Positions 10,630 to 20,650 are shown, numbered from the stretch's first letter. The stretch: 64,000 bases of DNA from Bacillus sp. B15-48 (GCF_016879755.1 NZ_WOFU01000002.1:864024-928023); one strand, 5' to 3'. Numbers and translations are program-made. Notes: generated by a model from the sequence alone, not told the origin.

Positions 10630-11424
10630 CTATTTTCTTTTATTTTTTCCTAATATGAAAATCGGTTCAAGCTCACCATCTTCATAAAGGAAAGAAAGCG
10701 CAGTAATTGGTACCCTCCCACTTGCAAAAAAACTCATGGTCATTTGAGCAAGAATATCATATCCAGTGTTATTACGTATATCAGCAATAATTAATACATC
10801 CTGATGCGGGACTGCAATCGCCAATGTTCCTTCAACTTTCGCTTTCATCTTATTTATTAATGGTTCATTTAGAATTCTACTTGCATCATAACCATCATTT
10901 GAATTTAAAAAATAAAAAAGATTGCCTGCTACTTCATCCTTTTTAAATTCTGCGGATAACGACCGGAGATTAAATAAAGCTGTTTCTCTAACTTGTGCTT
11001 CTCCCCAGCCCTCCCTGGCTAATAAATTTTTATCAATTAGCCGATAGGTTTTCCCCAAATCAAGCGCATAATAAATACGTGTTTCGGCAGTATGGGGATC
11101 AAAGAAAAACGGAACCCCTTCTTCTGCTTGATCCGGAAAAGATGTAGAGCGAATTACAGGAAAAATATTTCTTTCCTGCCCTGAAAGGTGAACCTCCTCT
11201 TCCATGGCCGTTAATCCCTCAACTACATAATAAACCGTTTCATCAATTGCTTGTTCCTTTTCGGAATGCCACTTGGCGATAACCCCTGGCAATTCGATGG
11301 TGATTCCTCGACCAGTCTGTTTATTTTCAATTCTCAGCAAATCTTTTTCGCGATCAAACTTTATTAAACGATCTGGATGCTTTAATCTTTCTTCAAGAAT
11401 TTTTCTCAATTTCTTACTGTCCAT
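10630..11424 (-). CDS. ytpQ: YtpQ, DUF1444 family protein
   Basis: A 264-aa cytoplasmic protein of the DUF1444 family with unknown biochemical role. No signal peptide or membrane segment is visible. It follows ytpP by three bases, with its GGAGGG ribosome site inside the ytpP end, so the two form an operon. In B. subtilis ytpR, a tRNA-binding-domain gene, stands next to ytpQ; it is absent here. Confidence 0.88.
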   Translation of the reverse strand: MDSKKLRKILEERLKHPDRLIKFDREKDLLRIENKQTGRGITIELPGVIAKWHSEKEQAIDETVYYVVEGLTAMEEEVHLSGQERNIFPVIRSTSFPDQAEEGVPFFFDPHTAETRIYYALDLGKTYRLIDKNLLAREGWGEAQVRETALFNLRSLSAEFKKDEVAGNLFYFLNSNDGYDASRILNEPLINKMKAKVEGTLAIAVPHQDVLIIADIRNNTGYDILAQMTMSFFASGRVPITALSFLYEDGELEPIFILGKNKRK

Positions 11425-11427
11425 TAT

Positions 11428-11745
11428 TTAAACAAGCCCTCCAATAAATTCTTCAATTTGTGCTTTTGTTTTCCGTTGTTTGCTGACAAAGCGGCCCAAT
11501 TCCTTTCCGTCTTCATAAGCAAGGAAGCTTGGAATTCCGAAAATGTCTAACTCAATACAAAGATCGATAAAGTCGTCCCTGTCGATATAAACAAAACGAT
11601 AGTCTGAGAATGTTTTTTCAATCTCTGGAAGGATTGGATCAATAAACCGACAATCAGGACACCAATCAGCAGAAAATAAAAAAATATGTTTTCCTTCTTT
11701 TTTTAGCTCTTTAAATTGTTCAAGTGACTTTAGTTTTTCCACCAT
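11428..11745 (-). CDS. ytpP: Thioredoxin-like protein YtpP
   Basis: A 105-aa single-domain thioredoxin-like protein. The redox-active motif is WCPDC (in SADWCPDCRFIDP, about residue 28-32) and a cis-proline follows at FGIPSF. The motif with Asp resembles bacillithiol/thioredoxin-like reductants rather than classical WCGPC thioredoxin. GGAGG precedes ATG 11745. It forms an operon with ytpQ. Confidence 0.9.
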   Translation of the reverse strand: MVEKLKSLEQFKELKKEGKHIFLFSADWCPDCRFIDPILPEIEKTFSDYRFVYIDRDDFIDLCIELDIFGIPSFLAYEDGKELGRFVSKQRKTKAQIEEFIGGLV

Positions 11746-11861
11746 TCATTCCTCCATTTTTCAAAACACTGTGTTTACATTTTAAACCTGCAACAATAAA
11801 AAAGAAACCAAACAGCACTCGAAAGTGAAACCATATATTGTAGATATGTTCATTCTTAACG

Positions 11862-11907
11862 CCAAAAATAAAAAAGAAAAGTGAGCACGCTAGCAGCCGC
11901 TCACTTT
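11862..11907 (-). terminator. Terminator overlapping the lipoprotein stop
   Basis: The stem AAAGTGAGC/GCTCACTTT encloses a 12-base loop and includes the TGA of the gene at 11901. A T-rich tract follows on the minus strand. Confidence 0.8.
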
Positions 11908-12401
11908 ATCGTCACTGAATTGACAATCTTCATCATTGTGTCTACATCTGATTTTAGACTTTTTGTCTCAGTGGTCAATTTAACTCCTCCGATACCGGTC
12001 ACCACTTGATTTACTCCATCATCGATTTTCTTTACGAGGAAATAACCGAACTTCCCATCCTGTTCAAAAGTAAAATGCCCATCCCATTCTGGATGTAAGT
12101 TTAATGTGGATTCATAGACAACCTTGCTGCCATGGTCTTCGCGCTGATTATAAAATAAGATATACGTCTTGGATCCATTATTCAAAAGAATATTATTCGG
12201 TGTTTCCTCTTTCTTTTCAACCCCAGAAGGCAAAAAATATTCTATCTCGTCATTGCTTTCGTTCGCTTGTTCCGGTTCTTGATTAACCTCTATTTCGGCA
12301 GCTTTACGTGCTTCAGTTAATTCATCCTCAAACGATACCGAACAAGAACTTAGAATTAGTACGGTAAATATAAGTAAGGCTGTCCAGCTCAATTTTCCCA
12401 C
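11901..12401 (-). CDS. Putative lipoprotein, unknown function
   Basis: A 166-aa protein starting at GTG 12401 behind an AAGGAGG site 8 bases away. The N-terminus has a hydrophobic stretch ending in a lipobox (ILSSC, Cys near residue 20), so it should be lipid-anchored on the outer face of the membrane. An acidic linker follows, then a compact beta-rich domain (about residues 55-166) with two FxY/F-rich strands. I do not recognise the family. It is monocistronic with its own terminator. Confidence 0.75.
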   Translation of the reverse strand: MGKLSWTALLIFTVLILSSCSVSFEDELTEARKAAEIEVNQEPEQANESNDEIEYFLPSGVEKKEETPNNILLNNGSKTYILFYNQREDHGSKVVYESTLNLHPEWDGHFTFEQDGKFGYFLVKKIDDGVNQVVTGIGGVKLTTETKSLKSDVDTMMKIVNSVTIK

Positions 12402-12567
12402 TTTTATTTCCTCCTTACTCTTCTACAATCCCTTCTCCATCATACCGCTACGAACGAATAAGTGACAAGCTTAGGAGCTAAAAATGTCTGTAATGCTAAT
12501 TAGCTTTCAAAAAATCGTCATAAATTCTTCGACCGTTTCAACACAGGAGGAAATCTTAAAATACAAT

Positions 12568-12590
12568 AGGAGGCAGTTTTATCTGCCTCC
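12568..12590 (-). terminator. Hairpin after ytoP
   Basis: The stem AGGAGGCAG/CTGCCTCC with a TTTTAT loop sits 17 bases beyond the ytoP stop. The following T-tract is weak (ATTGTATTTTAA on the minus strand). Confidence 0.6.
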
Positions 12591-12606
12591 CAAAACCTTC
12601 ATATAC

Positions 12607-13677
12607 CTATTTCCCTTTAATCGTTGCTACTGTTGTCTGATCACAAGAACGAACAAGTTTAACTAATAATTCCTTTGCAGCTGCATAATCATCGACATGG
12701 ATCATCGAAGCATGAGTGTGAATATACCGAGAGCAAATTCCAATTACACTACTTGGTACTCCTTCATTCGAAATATGCACTTGACCAGCATCCGTTCCTC
12801 CTTGGGACACAAAATATTGGTAAGGAATTTGATGTGTCTCTGCTGTATCAAGAATAAATTCCCTCATACCTATGTGAGTAACCATCGTACGATCAAATAT
12901 CCTTAAAAGCGCTCCCTTTCCCAACTGGCCAAACTCATTTTTATCACCTGTCATATCATTTGCCGGACTTGCGTCTAGCGCGAAAAAAAGATCAGGTTTA
13001 ATTAAATTAGACGATGTTCTCGCCCCTCTTAAACCAACTTCTTCTTGTACTGTTGCTCCAGAGTATAGAATATTAGGTAAAGTTTCTTCTTTTACTTCTT
13101 TCAACAGCTCAATCGCCAGCCCGCAACCATATCGATTGTCCCACGCTTTAGCTAAAATCTTTTTATTGTTTGCCATCGGTGTAAACGGACAAATTGGTAC
13201 GATTTGCTGGCCGGGCTTGATCCCAATCTTTTCGGCATCCTCTTTATCATCCGCACCAATATCGATTAACATATCCTTTATATCCATTGGTTTATTACGT
13301 TTTGCTTCATCTAATAAATGTGGTGGGATGGAGCCGATTACCCCGATAACCGGTCCATTGTCCGTTATGATTTGAACACGTTGAGCTAGGAGGACTTGAC
13401 TCCACCAGCCACCAAGAGTTTGAAAGCGAATCATCCCATTTTTTGTTATGGATGTGACGATGAAACCTACTTCATCCATATGGCCTGCCACCATGATCGT
13501 CGGCCCATCTAATTGGCCTTTCTTCACACCAAAGATGCTGCCTAAATTATCTTGAACAATTTCCTCCGCATATTGCTCTAATTGGCTTCGCATATACTGA
13601 CGAATACCATGCTCAAACCCGGAAGCCCCAGGAAGCTCTGTCAACGTCTTAAACATTGTTAAAGTCTCTTTATTCAT
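12607..13677 (-). CDS. ytoP: M42 family aminopeptidase YtoP
   Basis: A 356-aa metallo-aminopeptidase of peptidase family M42 (glutamyl aminopeptidase/tetrahedral aminopeptidase type). Metal and catalytic residues are in GHMDEVGF (His/Asp), KAWDNRYGC (bridging Asp), [12 protein letters not shown] (Glu pair), [10 protein letters not shown] and the C-terminal [11 protein letters not shown]. Such enzymes trim short peptides in the cytoplasm. An ideal AAGGAGG precedes ATG 13677. Confidence 0.95.
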   Translation of the reverse strand: MNKETLTMFKTLTELPGASGFEHGIRQYMRSQLEQYAEEIVQDNLGSIFGVKKGQLDGPTIMVAGHMDEVGFIVTSITKNGMIRFQTLGGWWSQVLLAQRVQIITDNGPVIGVIGSIPPHLLDEAKRNKPMDIKDMLIDIGADDKEDAEKIGIKPGQQIVPICPFTPMANNKKILAKAWDNRYGCGLAIELLKEVKEETLPNILYSGATVQEEVGLRGARTSSNLIKPDLFFALDASPANDMTGDKNEFGQLGKGALLRIFDRTMVTHIGMREFILDTAETHQIPYQYFVSQGGTDAGQVHISNEGVPSSVIGICSRYIHTHASMIHVDDYAAAKELLVKLVRSCDQTTVATIKGK

Positions 13678-13874
13678 TATTTTACCTCCTTAATCCTAAT
13701 TTAATTTCCCACTTTTTTTGTATGTACAAATTTTATTTTACAGAAAAACGATTTATGTTGCCAATCAATCATGTTTTATTCTTACAAGGACGGAAATAAA
13801 TCCCTTTATTGCCCTTTCTATTTTTGTTATGATAAGAAATAAATAATGACTTTTCTAAACTGAGGAGGCCTGCT

Positions 13875-14198
13875 ATGAATTGGAAGTATTTCCTAATTGG
13901 AGTGTGCTCAGGGGTGGCCGGTGCTTTTATCGTTAAAGAAGTTAAAGAAGCAACCTCCCGAACAAAAACAATCTCACCTGAGGAAGTTTTGGAAGAAGTG
14001 AAAATTGCTTTCAAAAAAGAAGGTGCTATTAGCGGATCATGGATTAATATGGATGTTGAGCCCTATTCGCAGTCTCCTATTCAATATCGTGTATATAAAG
14101 GTGGAATTAGCCGCAATGTAAATGGCCAATCTGAGATATATGAATTTATTGCAGATGCTGCAACCGGGACTATCATTGAAACAAATCCAATTTACTAA
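13875..14198 (+). CDS. ytzB: YtzB-like small protein
   Basis: A 107-aa protein with an N-terminal membrane anchor (about residues 4-22) and a short PepSY-like extracytoplasmic domain. GAGGAGG lies upstream of ATG 13875. It is transcribed opposite to ytoP and has its own terminator. The position next to ytoP matches B. subtilis ytzB; the function is unknown. Confidence 0.8.
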   Translation: MNWKYFLIGVCSGVAGAFIVKEVKEATSRTKTISPEEVLEEVKIAFKKEGAISGSWINMDVEPYSQSPIQYRVYKGGISRNVNGQSEIYEFIADAATGTIIETNPIY

Positions 14199-14234
14199 AG
14201 GACCTGTGGCAGTATCTATCAGGTTCTCTTTTTG
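14199..14234 (+). terminator. Terminator after ytzB
   Basis: The stem AGGACCTG/CAGGTTCT has a 13-base loop and CTTTTT follows, starting at the ytzB stop codon. Confidence 0.75.
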
Positions 14235-14244
14235 AGGTGCAATA

Positions 14245-14281
14245 AGAAAAAAGCAGGGCACCATGTTAGAATTTGCCCTGC
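14245..14281 (-). terminator. Minus-strand terminator hairpin
   Basis: GCAGGGCA pairs with TGCCCTGC around a 13-base loop, and a TTTTTTCTT tract follows on the minus strand. It would stop transcripts that leave ytnP and cross the repeat array at 14325-14460. Confidence 0.6.
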
Positions 14282-14324
14282 CTTATCGTTAATCCGACTT
14301 ACCTTCTTTGACACTTATCAATAA

Positions 14325-14460
14325 TAGACGGAAAATTTCCGCTTAATTAGCAAATATCATTGAAAATAGCTTAAATAAACGGAGAGATTCCGTCTATTTA
14401 CTCAATAAACGTGAAAATGGGCGATTTTTATTTGCATAACCGGAAAATCTCCGCTTATTT
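14325..14460. repeat. Array of CGGAAAATNTCCG-type palindromic units
   Basis: Three good copies of a 13-base near-palindrome (14329-14341, 14380-14392, 14441-14453) and two decayed copies (near 14360 and 14410) follow each other at roughly 20-31 bases. Each is flanked by CTTATTT/AATAAA-like arms. The array fills most of the ytzB-ytnP gap. No coding potential is seen. Confidence 0.75.
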
Positions 14461-14572
14461 TCCTTTCGCTAGTTACTCACTTAAGGACTGGTCTTCTATT
14501 TAAGAAAGATGAGATAAAGAAGTGTTTTTCACCGTTAAAGAGAACCCGTTTCGGCAGTACCGCAGGCCTTTT

Positions 14573-15412
14573 TTATTTTTCTCTCCGGACAGCCTTACAA
14601 ATATCTCCCTTTTCATCCAGCTTGATTGCTCGATAAACGGCATCATGGTAAAAAGTAAACCATGCGTTTCTTTCTAAAGCAAATTTCATCCATTTTTGCT
14701 TTGCATTGATAGAAGTCATTGGATAATCATCATATGCCATCACCCAAAGAATATTTTGATGTGCATGAGTCGCCATTAAATCAGCCATATGGACAACAGT
14801 GTCATTCCCGTTTTCAAAAACGATAATTGAATGACCAGCACTATGTCCACCGGTATGGATCATTTTTATCGAATTACAGCACCACTCTTCCTCAAAAGTG
14901 ACAACCTGCTCTTCTATCGGTTCCCAGTTTTGATTCCAGTAGGTAGCCTTAGAGCGAATGTTCGGATTGCGGATTTCGTTCCATTCCATTTCCGAAGTAA
15001 CGATCTTTGCATTGGGAAAGACTGAAACAAATTGGCCATCAACTTCTTTCGTTAGTCCGCATGCATGGTCGTAATGCATATGAGTCATCAGAACATAATC
15101 AATATCTTTTACTGATACTCCAAGTTTTGCTAAAGATTCCTCAACAGATGATTCTTCCTCGACACCAAAATTTCGTTTTTGCTTTGAAGTTAATTTCCCA
15201 TTCCCAATCCCTGATTCAATTAAATAATTTTTCCCGGCTGTTTGTACAAGAATCGGATCTGTGCGTAATTCAATTTGATTTTTTTCGTTCACGTCATATT
15301 TCTTCGACCATAAAGCTTTAGGGACAACCCCAAACATCGCCCCTCCATCGAGATGAGTCCCCCCACCTTTAAGCCAAGTAAAAGTGAAACCTGCTAATTC
15401 GAGTTTCTCCAC
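14573..15412 (-). CDS. ytnP: Metallo-beta-lactamase-fold hydrolase YtnP
   Basis: A 279-aa protein with the zinc-binding motif [10 protein letters not shown] (about residues 109-118), followed by downstream His (TGGHSAGHS) and Asp (HMADLMATH) ligands. B. subtilis YtnP belongs to the lactonase-like branch reported to degrade signalling lactones; that activity is inferred here from the family only. It starts with GTG 15412 behind a weak AGGTAGGG site. The N-terminus ([19 protein letters not shown]) is characteristic of this branch. Confidence 0.9.
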   Translation of the reverse strand: MEKLELAGFTFTWLKGGGTHLDGGAMFGVVPKALWSKKYDVNEKNQIELRTDPILVQTAGKNYLIESGIGNGKLTSKQKRNFGVEEESSVEESLAKLGVSVKDIDYVLMTHMHYDHACGLTKEVDGQFVSVFPNAKIVTSEMEWNEIRNPNIRSKATYWNQNWEPIEEQVVTFEEEWCCNSIKMIHTGGHSAGHSIIVFENGNDTVVHMADLMATHAHQNILWVMAYDDYPMTSINAKQKWMKFALERNAWFTFYHDAVYRAIKLDEKGDICKAVRREK

Positions 15413-15458
15413 ACTTATCCCTACCTATCACCATAATGTTTTATTTTACTTTAAATTC

Positions 15459-15501
15459 AGAAAAATTAAAAATAAAAAACTTGCGGAATAACCACAAGTT
15501 T
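15459..15501 (-). terminator. Terminator after trmB
   Basis: The stem AAACTTGCGG/CCACAAGTTT with an AATAA loop is followed on the minus strand by a long T-rich tract. Confidence 0.85.
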
Positions 15502-15506
15502 CCCCG

Positions 15507-16151
15507 TTATTTTGATTGAAATTGCACTTCGCATCGATAGATCCGATTTCCACGTGATGAAAATTTCTGTTCATATTCGGTCATCACATTTCCTTCAAAC
15601 TCGCTGTTATGTAAGTCAAGACTTACATATTTCAAAAGCATCCCATATTGTGAAAAGCTCATTAATGAGTATTCAAATAATCCTTGATTATCCGTTTTAA
15701 AATGAACCTCACCATTCTTCACTAATATTTTCTCATATACAGACAAAAAGCTTTTAAAAGTTAAGCGGCGTTTTTCATGACGTGTTTTTGGCCATGGATC
15801 AGAAAAATTCAAATAAACACGTTCAACATCACTAGCAGAAAAATAATTCTCTAGTTCTTCAGCATTCACATTCATCAGCTTACAATTTGGCAAGTCCGCT
15901 TCAATTAGTCTGTCTAATGCTGACACAATGACACTTACTTGAAGTTCAATTCCTATATAATTAATATGAGGATTCGCTTTTGCCATTTCCGTAATAAAGC
16001 GCCCTTTCCCTGTGCCAATTTCAATATGGATCGGCTGTGCCACAGCAAACACTTTATCCCAGTGTCCACGATGCTGTTCTGGTTCAAGGATAACAAACTG
16101 TGGATATTCTAATAACTTATCTTTAGCCCAAGGCTTATTTCGTAATCTCAT
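15507..16151 (-). CDS. trmB: tRNA (guanine-N7-)-methyltransferase
   Basis: A 214-aa class I SAM methyltransferase that makes m7G46 in tRNA. The SAM-binding motif [11 protein letters not shown] (about residues 41-51) and the family signature [15 protein letters not shown] (about 116-130) are both present. Length is normal for TrmB. RBS AGAGGTG precedes ATG 16151. Confidence 0.97.
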   Translation of the reverse strand: MRLRNKPWAKDKLLEYPQFVILEPEQHRGHWDKVFAVAQPIHIEIGTGKGRFITEMAKANPHINYIGIELQVSVIVSALDRLIEADLPNCKLMNVNAEELENYFSASDVERVYLNFSDPWPKTRHEKRRLTFKSFLSVYEKILVKNGEVHFKTDNQGLFEYSLMSFSQYGMLLKYVSLDLHNSEFEGNVMTEYEQKFSSRGNRIYRCEVQFQSK

Positions 16152-16228
16152 AACACACCTCTAATCATTCATTCTTTCAAAAGATATCATGGGTAACGGC
16201 TATTTTTCAAGTTAAACCTGCATAAAGA

Positions 16229-16268
16229 AAAAAGGAATCCACAAAATAAACGATGTGGATTCCTTTTT
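16229..16268. terminator. Strong hairpin upstream of both trmB and ytzH
   Basis: A perfect 14-bp stem (AAAAAGGAATCCAC with its complement) around a 12-base loop, with T-tracts in both directions. It stands 33 bases before the ytzH start. On the minus strand it would end transcripts coming from ytmP through ytzH. Confidence 0.75.
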
Positions 16269-16301
16269 CCCCATTATTTTAAATATGAAAGGGTGAATGT
16301 T

Positions 16302-16580
16302 ATGCCGCTTAGCTACCAAGACCAAGTTAATCTTTTAACAGATATTTTAAGCAATCAACAGACAGATTGTTGTGGATCAGTTTCCGAATGCGAACAAATG
16401 GAACGATTGGTAAAATCATTAATGGTTAACACAGAAATCGACCACCATGTTAAGCCAATCTTACAAGAAATCTATAATTACAGCCAACATGGAAAATATT
16501 CCTCTAATTTAGATGAGCATATTTTATCGAACCAAGAAAATATTACAAATTGGGTAGATGATATTGGACAATTTTCTTGA
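16302..16580 (+). CDS. ytzH: YtzH-like protein
   Basis: A 92-aa acidic protein of the YtzH family, function unknown. ATG 16302 (MPLSYQDQVNLL) is preferred over the in-frame GTG 16293, because AAAGGGTG lies just upstream and the length then equals the B. subtilis protein. It contains a CCGSVSECEQ segment with three cysteines. It converges on ytmP with only four bases between the stops, so no separate terminator fits between them. Confidence 0.85.
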   Translation: MPLSYQDQVNLLTDILSNQQTDCCGSVSECEQMERLVKSLMVNTEIDHHVKPILQEIYNYSQHGKYSSNLDEHILSNQENITNWVDDIGQFS

Positions 16581-16584
16581 TCAA

Positions 16585-17358
16585 TCACATTGAATTTTCA
16601 AGAAAAACCACCCATCTATCCATTTCTGTTAGACGGTTCTTATGTTTATGCCAATTAATGGACATCAATATTTGTGCAAGCACATACCATTTCATGCGCA
16701 ACCTTAAATTCTCTGTAAGCGGCAACCCGTAGAGATTGAGCCAGTCCTCCCATTTTTCTTCAGGTATATAAGAATAAAGGAGTAGACCCAGATCAATTGC
16801 AGGGTCTCCAATTAAAGCTCCATCCCAATCGATTAAGTACAACTGGTTGTTTTCCGTAAGCAACCAGTTGTTATGATTGACATCACAATGGCAAACAACC
16901 TTTTCTTCATAATCAATGTTTTTTAATTCTTTTGTTAAAAAATCCATCGCTCCCACAACACTTGGATGCCCGGATAGCCCTACGTCAATTTCTTCTTTAA
17001 TAATATCCAGAATGGTTTCCGGCTGAATTGGTGTTTTTCCTAGTCTCGTAAGCATATTGAGTAGAGGCTTGGAACGGTGAATTTTGTTCAAGAGCTTAGC
17101 CACTCGGTTCTCTTCCATTTCCGTGGACTTTAGTTCTCGACCTGTTAACCACTGCTGAGCAGTAATAACATCTCCATTTTCTAATCTTTTTGTCCAAATA
17201 AGTTTCGGGACAATTCCTTCTGCAGATAAGACTGCAAGAAAAGGGGAAGAATTCCGTTTTAAAAACAGCCGCTGTTCCTCATACCGAGCAAAATAAGCGG
17301 TGCCTGTCGCTCCACCAGCAGGAATAATCTCCCATTCATGTCCTAATAAATCGTCCAA
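16585..17358 (-). CDS. ytmP: YtmP, aminoglycoside phosphotransferase/choline kinase-like
   Basis: A 257-aa kinase-fold protein. The catalytic loop HCDVNHNNWLL (about residues 163-173) and the metal-binding LIDWDGALIGDPAIDLG (about 179-195) are those of the APH/choline kinase family. The natural substrate is unknown. It starts with TTG 17358 behind AAGGTGA. It lies next to trmB as in B. subtilis, but with ytzH inserted on the opposite strand. Confidence 0.9.
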   Translation of the reverse strand: MDDLLGHEWEIIPAGGATGTAYFARYEEQRLFLKRNSSPFLAVLSAEGIVPKLIWTKRLENGDVITAQQWLTGRELKSTEMEENRVAKLLNKIHRSKPLLNMLTRLGKTPIQPETILDIIKEEIDVGLSGHPSVVGAMDFLTKELKNIDYEEKVVCHCDVNHNNWLLTENNQLYLIDWDGALIGDPAIDLGLLLYSYIPEEKWEDWLNLYGLPLTENLRLRMKWYVLAQILMSINWHKHKNRLTEMDRWVVFLENSM

Positions 17359-17429
17359 AGTTGTTCACCTTCAATATATGTCACTATCTATTCAAAAGCG
17401 AGAGATTTTGTTCATTTTCCAAATGAATG

Positions 17430-17470
17430 AAAAAAGACAGCTATTAAATGAGAGTACATCATAGCTATCT
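17430..17470 (-). terminator. Terminator after amyX
   Basis: The stem AGATAGCTAT/ATAGCTGTCT (one G-U pair) encloses 16 bases and is followed on the minus strand by TTTTTT. Confidence 0.78.
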
Positions 17471-17561
17471 TAATAAATTTTATCTCCTATATGCTTTCCC
17501 CGTCAAGTCTACTTGTTTAATTTACTTCCCACTCTAGAATGTTTCTTTGGATTTATGCTGT

Positions 17562-19703
17562 TTATTTTACGACAATAAGCAAAGAACAGGGCATAATTTT
17601 TGCCTTTTGCCCCAAAAAACAATCGACTGGCAATGCAGAAGCTTGTTTATGATTCGCTAATACTGTCCATTTTGACTCTTCAGGGAGCTCAACCATTCTC
17701 TCAGTTGCCGTTGGATTAAAATAGACGATTATTTTATCCCATTCACCGTATTCCCGTACATTTGAGAGCATATATCCTATCATAGGCTGTGGCATAGATA
17801 AGAAGCTCATATGTTTACGAATTAAATTTGAGCTAGACAACCGAAAAGGTTTATAAGATTTTCTGATTGAAATAATTCCCTTTATATAGTTTACATTCTC
17901 AATGTAGCGGTCTCTCCGATCCCAATCCAACCAATTAATCTCATCTGAAGATTGATAACTATTGCCGATTCCGGCTTTTGTACGGAAAAACTCTTGCCCG
18001 CTATGAAGAAATGGAATGCCTTGAGAAAGGATGACCATTGATGTAGCTAACCGATGTCTTTTTTTGATATAATCTACTACATCGTATGAACTTAATTTAT
18101 CCCATAAAGTATGATTATCATGACACTCAACATAGTTCACGCTTTGATGGGGCTCCGTAAATAAGCCACCTTTTCGTTTATTTATGCTGATACTCCCCGC
18201 AATCACTTGTTTAGCAGCCTCTGTTGTTCGTTCATTTCCTAATACGTAACCTTTGTCATATAAGTTAAAGGTACTCCCCTTAATTGTATCTCGGAACCAA
18301 TCATTGAACTGACCAATTGAAGGGATTTTTTGTTGGTTTCTAATACTTGCTTTCTCACTAATAGGAATTGGCGTATTTAAATCCCAACCCTCACCGATAA
18401 TAATCGCAGAAGGATTAATTTCATAAACGATATCGCTAATCTTTTGCATTGTTTCGATATCCAATATCCCCATTAAATCAAAACGTAGTCCATCTATTTG
18501 ATATTCCTTCATCCAGTATTCAACTGAATCAAGAATAAACTTTCTTGCCATTAATCGCTCGGATGCAAAATCATTTCCAACTCCAGTTCCATTTGAAGGG
18601 AAACCATGTTCATCATGGCGAAAATAGTAACCGGGTACCAATTGTTCAAATGGAGACTCTTCCCTTATATAAACGTGATTATATACAACATCCATTATTA
18701 CCCTAAGTCCTTCGGAATGAATGGTTTCAATCAATTTTTTTAGTTCAGTAATTCTTTTATACGGATCACGAGGATTTGTTGAATAGCTACCCTCAGGCAC
18801 ATTATAATGGATTGGATTATAGCCCCAATTATAAGCCAATGAAGGGGCCAATTCATCTACTCCTGCAAAGTCATTAAACGGGAGAAACTCAATATGTGTC
18901 ACTCCTAAGTCTTTTATATAGGATAAGCCCGTGACTTCACCTGAGCGGCTTACCGTCCCAAGCTCTGAGGCACCTAAATAAGTCCCTTTCTTTTTTACAC
19001 CGCTGTGTGGATGGATCGTTAAATCACGAATATGAGTTTCGTAAATAATCGCATCACAAGGATTTGAAATGGATGGAAGATTCACTTTCGCCATTTTCGT
19101 TTTCTCTAGGTCAATAACCACTCCTGCTTTGCCGTTCTCTGAAACAGCACGAGCATACGGATCCACGGCCTCACGCCATTCGAGATTAATTCTCGCAAGA
19201 AAAAAGTATCGTGACCCTTCAACACTGCGATCTAACTCAATAGACCAGACCCCTTTTTCCTGACGTTGCATTGTCCACACATTCTCTTTTTCCCGTTTAT
19301 TTATTAGCTTCAATTTTACATTTGTTGCGGTTGGAGCCCACACTTTAAAGATAATCTTGTTCTCTAAAACCGTCATGCCCAAGTCTTTTCCTTCATAAAA
19401 GAACTTTTCATCAAATTCCTGAGTCCTTATCACCGCTCCTATTTGTAGATCTGTTTTTCCGTCATATTGATCATGTATATAGTAAATTTCCCCAATCGCT
19501 AACTTAAATGGTGCAAAACAAATATATTTTACAAACTGTGGATGTTTATGAACATCCTCTATAGTCAAAGGGGTTTTATTTTCATCACTCGCTAAATAAA
19601 AGGAACTTGAATTTCCGCCATGATAAGAATAAGGAAGTAAGATTGTAATCATTTGTAATTGATCCAAATAAGCGTGAAAATGACGTTCAATACTCAAGAT
19701 CAC
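17562..19703 (-). CDS. amyX: Type I pullulanase AmyX
   Basis: A 713-aa glycoside hydrolase family 13 enzyme cleaving alpha-1,6 branch points of pullulan, amylopectin or glycogen. There is no signal peptide, so it is cytoplasmic and acts on imported or stored maltodextrins. An N-terminal domain and CBM48 (about residues 100-190) precede the barrel. The type I signature YNWGYNP, nucleophile region DGLRFDLMGIL, acid/base IIIGEGWD and VECHDNHT are all visible. The frame opens with GTG 19703; GGAGGTGA is 4 bases upstream, and TTG two codons later is an alternative. Confidence 0.96.
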   Translation of the reverse strand: MILSIERHFHAYLDQLQMITILLPYSYHGGNSSSFYLASDENKTPLTIEDVHKHPQFVKYICFAPFKLAIGEIYYIHDQYDGKTDLQIGAVIRTQEFDEKFFYEGKDLGMTVLENKIIFKVWAPTATNVKLKLINKREKENVWTMQRQEKGVWSIELDRSVEGSRYFFLARINLEWREAVDPYARAVSENGKAGVVIDLEKTKMAKVNLPSISNPCDAIIYETHIRDLTIHPHSGVKKKGTYLGASELGTVSRSGEVTGLSYIKDLGVTHIEFLPFNDFAGVDELAPSLAYNWGYNPIHYNVPEGSYSTNPRDPYKRITELKKLIETIHSEGLRVIMDVVYNHVYIREESPFEQLVPGYYFRHDEHGFPSNGTGVGNDFASERLMARKFILDSVEYWMKEYQIDGLRFDLMGILDIETMQKISDIVYEINPSAIIIGEGWDLNTPIPISEKASIRNQQKIPSIGQFNDWFRDTIKGSTFNLYDKGYVLGNERTTEAAKQVIAGSISINKRKGGLFTEPHQSVNYVECHDNHTLWDKLSSYDVVDYIKKRHRLATSMVILSQGIPFLHSGQEFFRTKAGIGNSYQSSDEINWLDWDRRDRYIENVNYIKGIISIRKSYKPFRLSSSNLIRKHMSFLSMPQPMIGYMLSNVREYGEWDKIIVYFNPTATERMVELPEESKWTVLANHKQASALPVDCFLGQKAKIMPCSLLIVVK

Positions 19704-19720
19704 TTCACCTCCCTGATGAT

Positions 19721-20650
19721 TTATGCACCAGCTATAATAGTAAGGGACTTTTCACAAACTTGGACCTGTACAGGGGTAGTACCAATTACTTCTCCATCTG
19801 CATGGATAGGAAATGGATGGTCTGATTGAATCGAAACATTCCTCCCTGTATAAGTGTTGACCTCTTTAAACTTACGATGTCCTCCCCAAAATACGGTAAT
19901 AAAAACAAATAGCAACTTCCATTTAGATAAATTATGGACAACTGTAATGTTTAATAATCCATCTGTTGGGTTTGCATCAGGAGCAATTTTCATGCCACCA
20001 CCGTAATAAACCTGATTTGAAACGGTAATGAACCAAACGTTCCTAAATTCGTATTCGAGACCATCAATCGACAAAACCATATCCACACAAATATGCTGAA
20101 AGAGCTTTTTAATTAAGATCGTTACATAAGCAAGACTCCCTAGCGAAAATAGGTTCAGCTTTGCCTTCAGCTTTGATTGATTTGCTTCTTCGCATATCGC
20201 AGCATCAAATCCTGCCCCCATACTATTGACAAAATAAATGTCTTTTCCTTCACGATTATGAACTTTCCCAACATCAATTTTTTTTACGAACGGTTGGTCG
20301 AAAATTAAATTTAGTGCAGCTTTTATTTCCTTCGGGATATGAAACCCTCGCGCATAGTCATTTCCAGATCCACCAGGAATAAAAGCGATTGACACATTCT
20401 CTTTTCCAACGGAACCATTGACGATTTCGTGAATCGTTCCGTCTCCTCCGATTCCAATAATTAAACAGGGTGTCTCACCTATTTCTTTTACTATAGATTC
20501 AACTAATTTTGTTGCATGACCCGAATATTCAGTATAAAAAGCATGATAACTTACATTCTCTTTTTTTAATTGTTTTTCAACCTTGCCCCAAATCTTCCGG
20601 CACTGGCCATTTTTTGCCTGTCGGTTGACGATAAAATAAACCTGCTTCAT
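19721..20650 (-). CDS. ytlR: YtlR, diacylglycerol kinase-family lipid kinase
   Basis: A 309-aa DAGK-catalytic-domain protein. The nucleotide-binding motif GIGGDGTIHEIVNG (about residues 66-79) and the phosphate loop GGSGNDYARG are present, and the C-terminal half has the beta-sandwich typical of the YegS/DgkB group. The lipid substrate is not known. ATG 20650 (MKQVYFIVN) is preferred because AAGGCGG lies 6 bases upstream; the ATG at 20656 abuts that site. It lies 17 bases upstream of amyX and may be co-transcribed. Confidence 0.9.
   Translation of the reverse strand: MKQVYFIVNRQAKNGQCRKIWGKVEKQLKKENVSYHAFYTEYSGHATKLVESIVKEIGETPCLIIGIGGDGTIHEIVNGSVGKENVSIAFIPGGSGNDYARGFHIPKEIKAALNLIFDQPFVKKIDVGKVHNREGKDIYFVNSMGAGFDAAICEEANQSKLKAKLNLFSLGSLAYVTILIKKLFQHICVDMVLSIDGLEYEFRNVWFITVSNQVYYGGGMKIAPDANPTDGLLNITVVHNLSKWKLLFVFITVFWGGHRKFKEVNTYTGRNVSIQSDHPFPIHADGEVIGTTPVQVQVCEKSLTIIAGA

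Noticed and set aside
12484-12666. 60-aa plus-strand ORF with a GGAG before its ATG
   Set aside because: It runs through the ytoP hairpin and into the antisense of ytoP; composition is not protein-like.
14325-14460. CRISPR array
   Set aside because: Units are 13 bases, diverged, with irregular AT-rich gaps and no cas gene.
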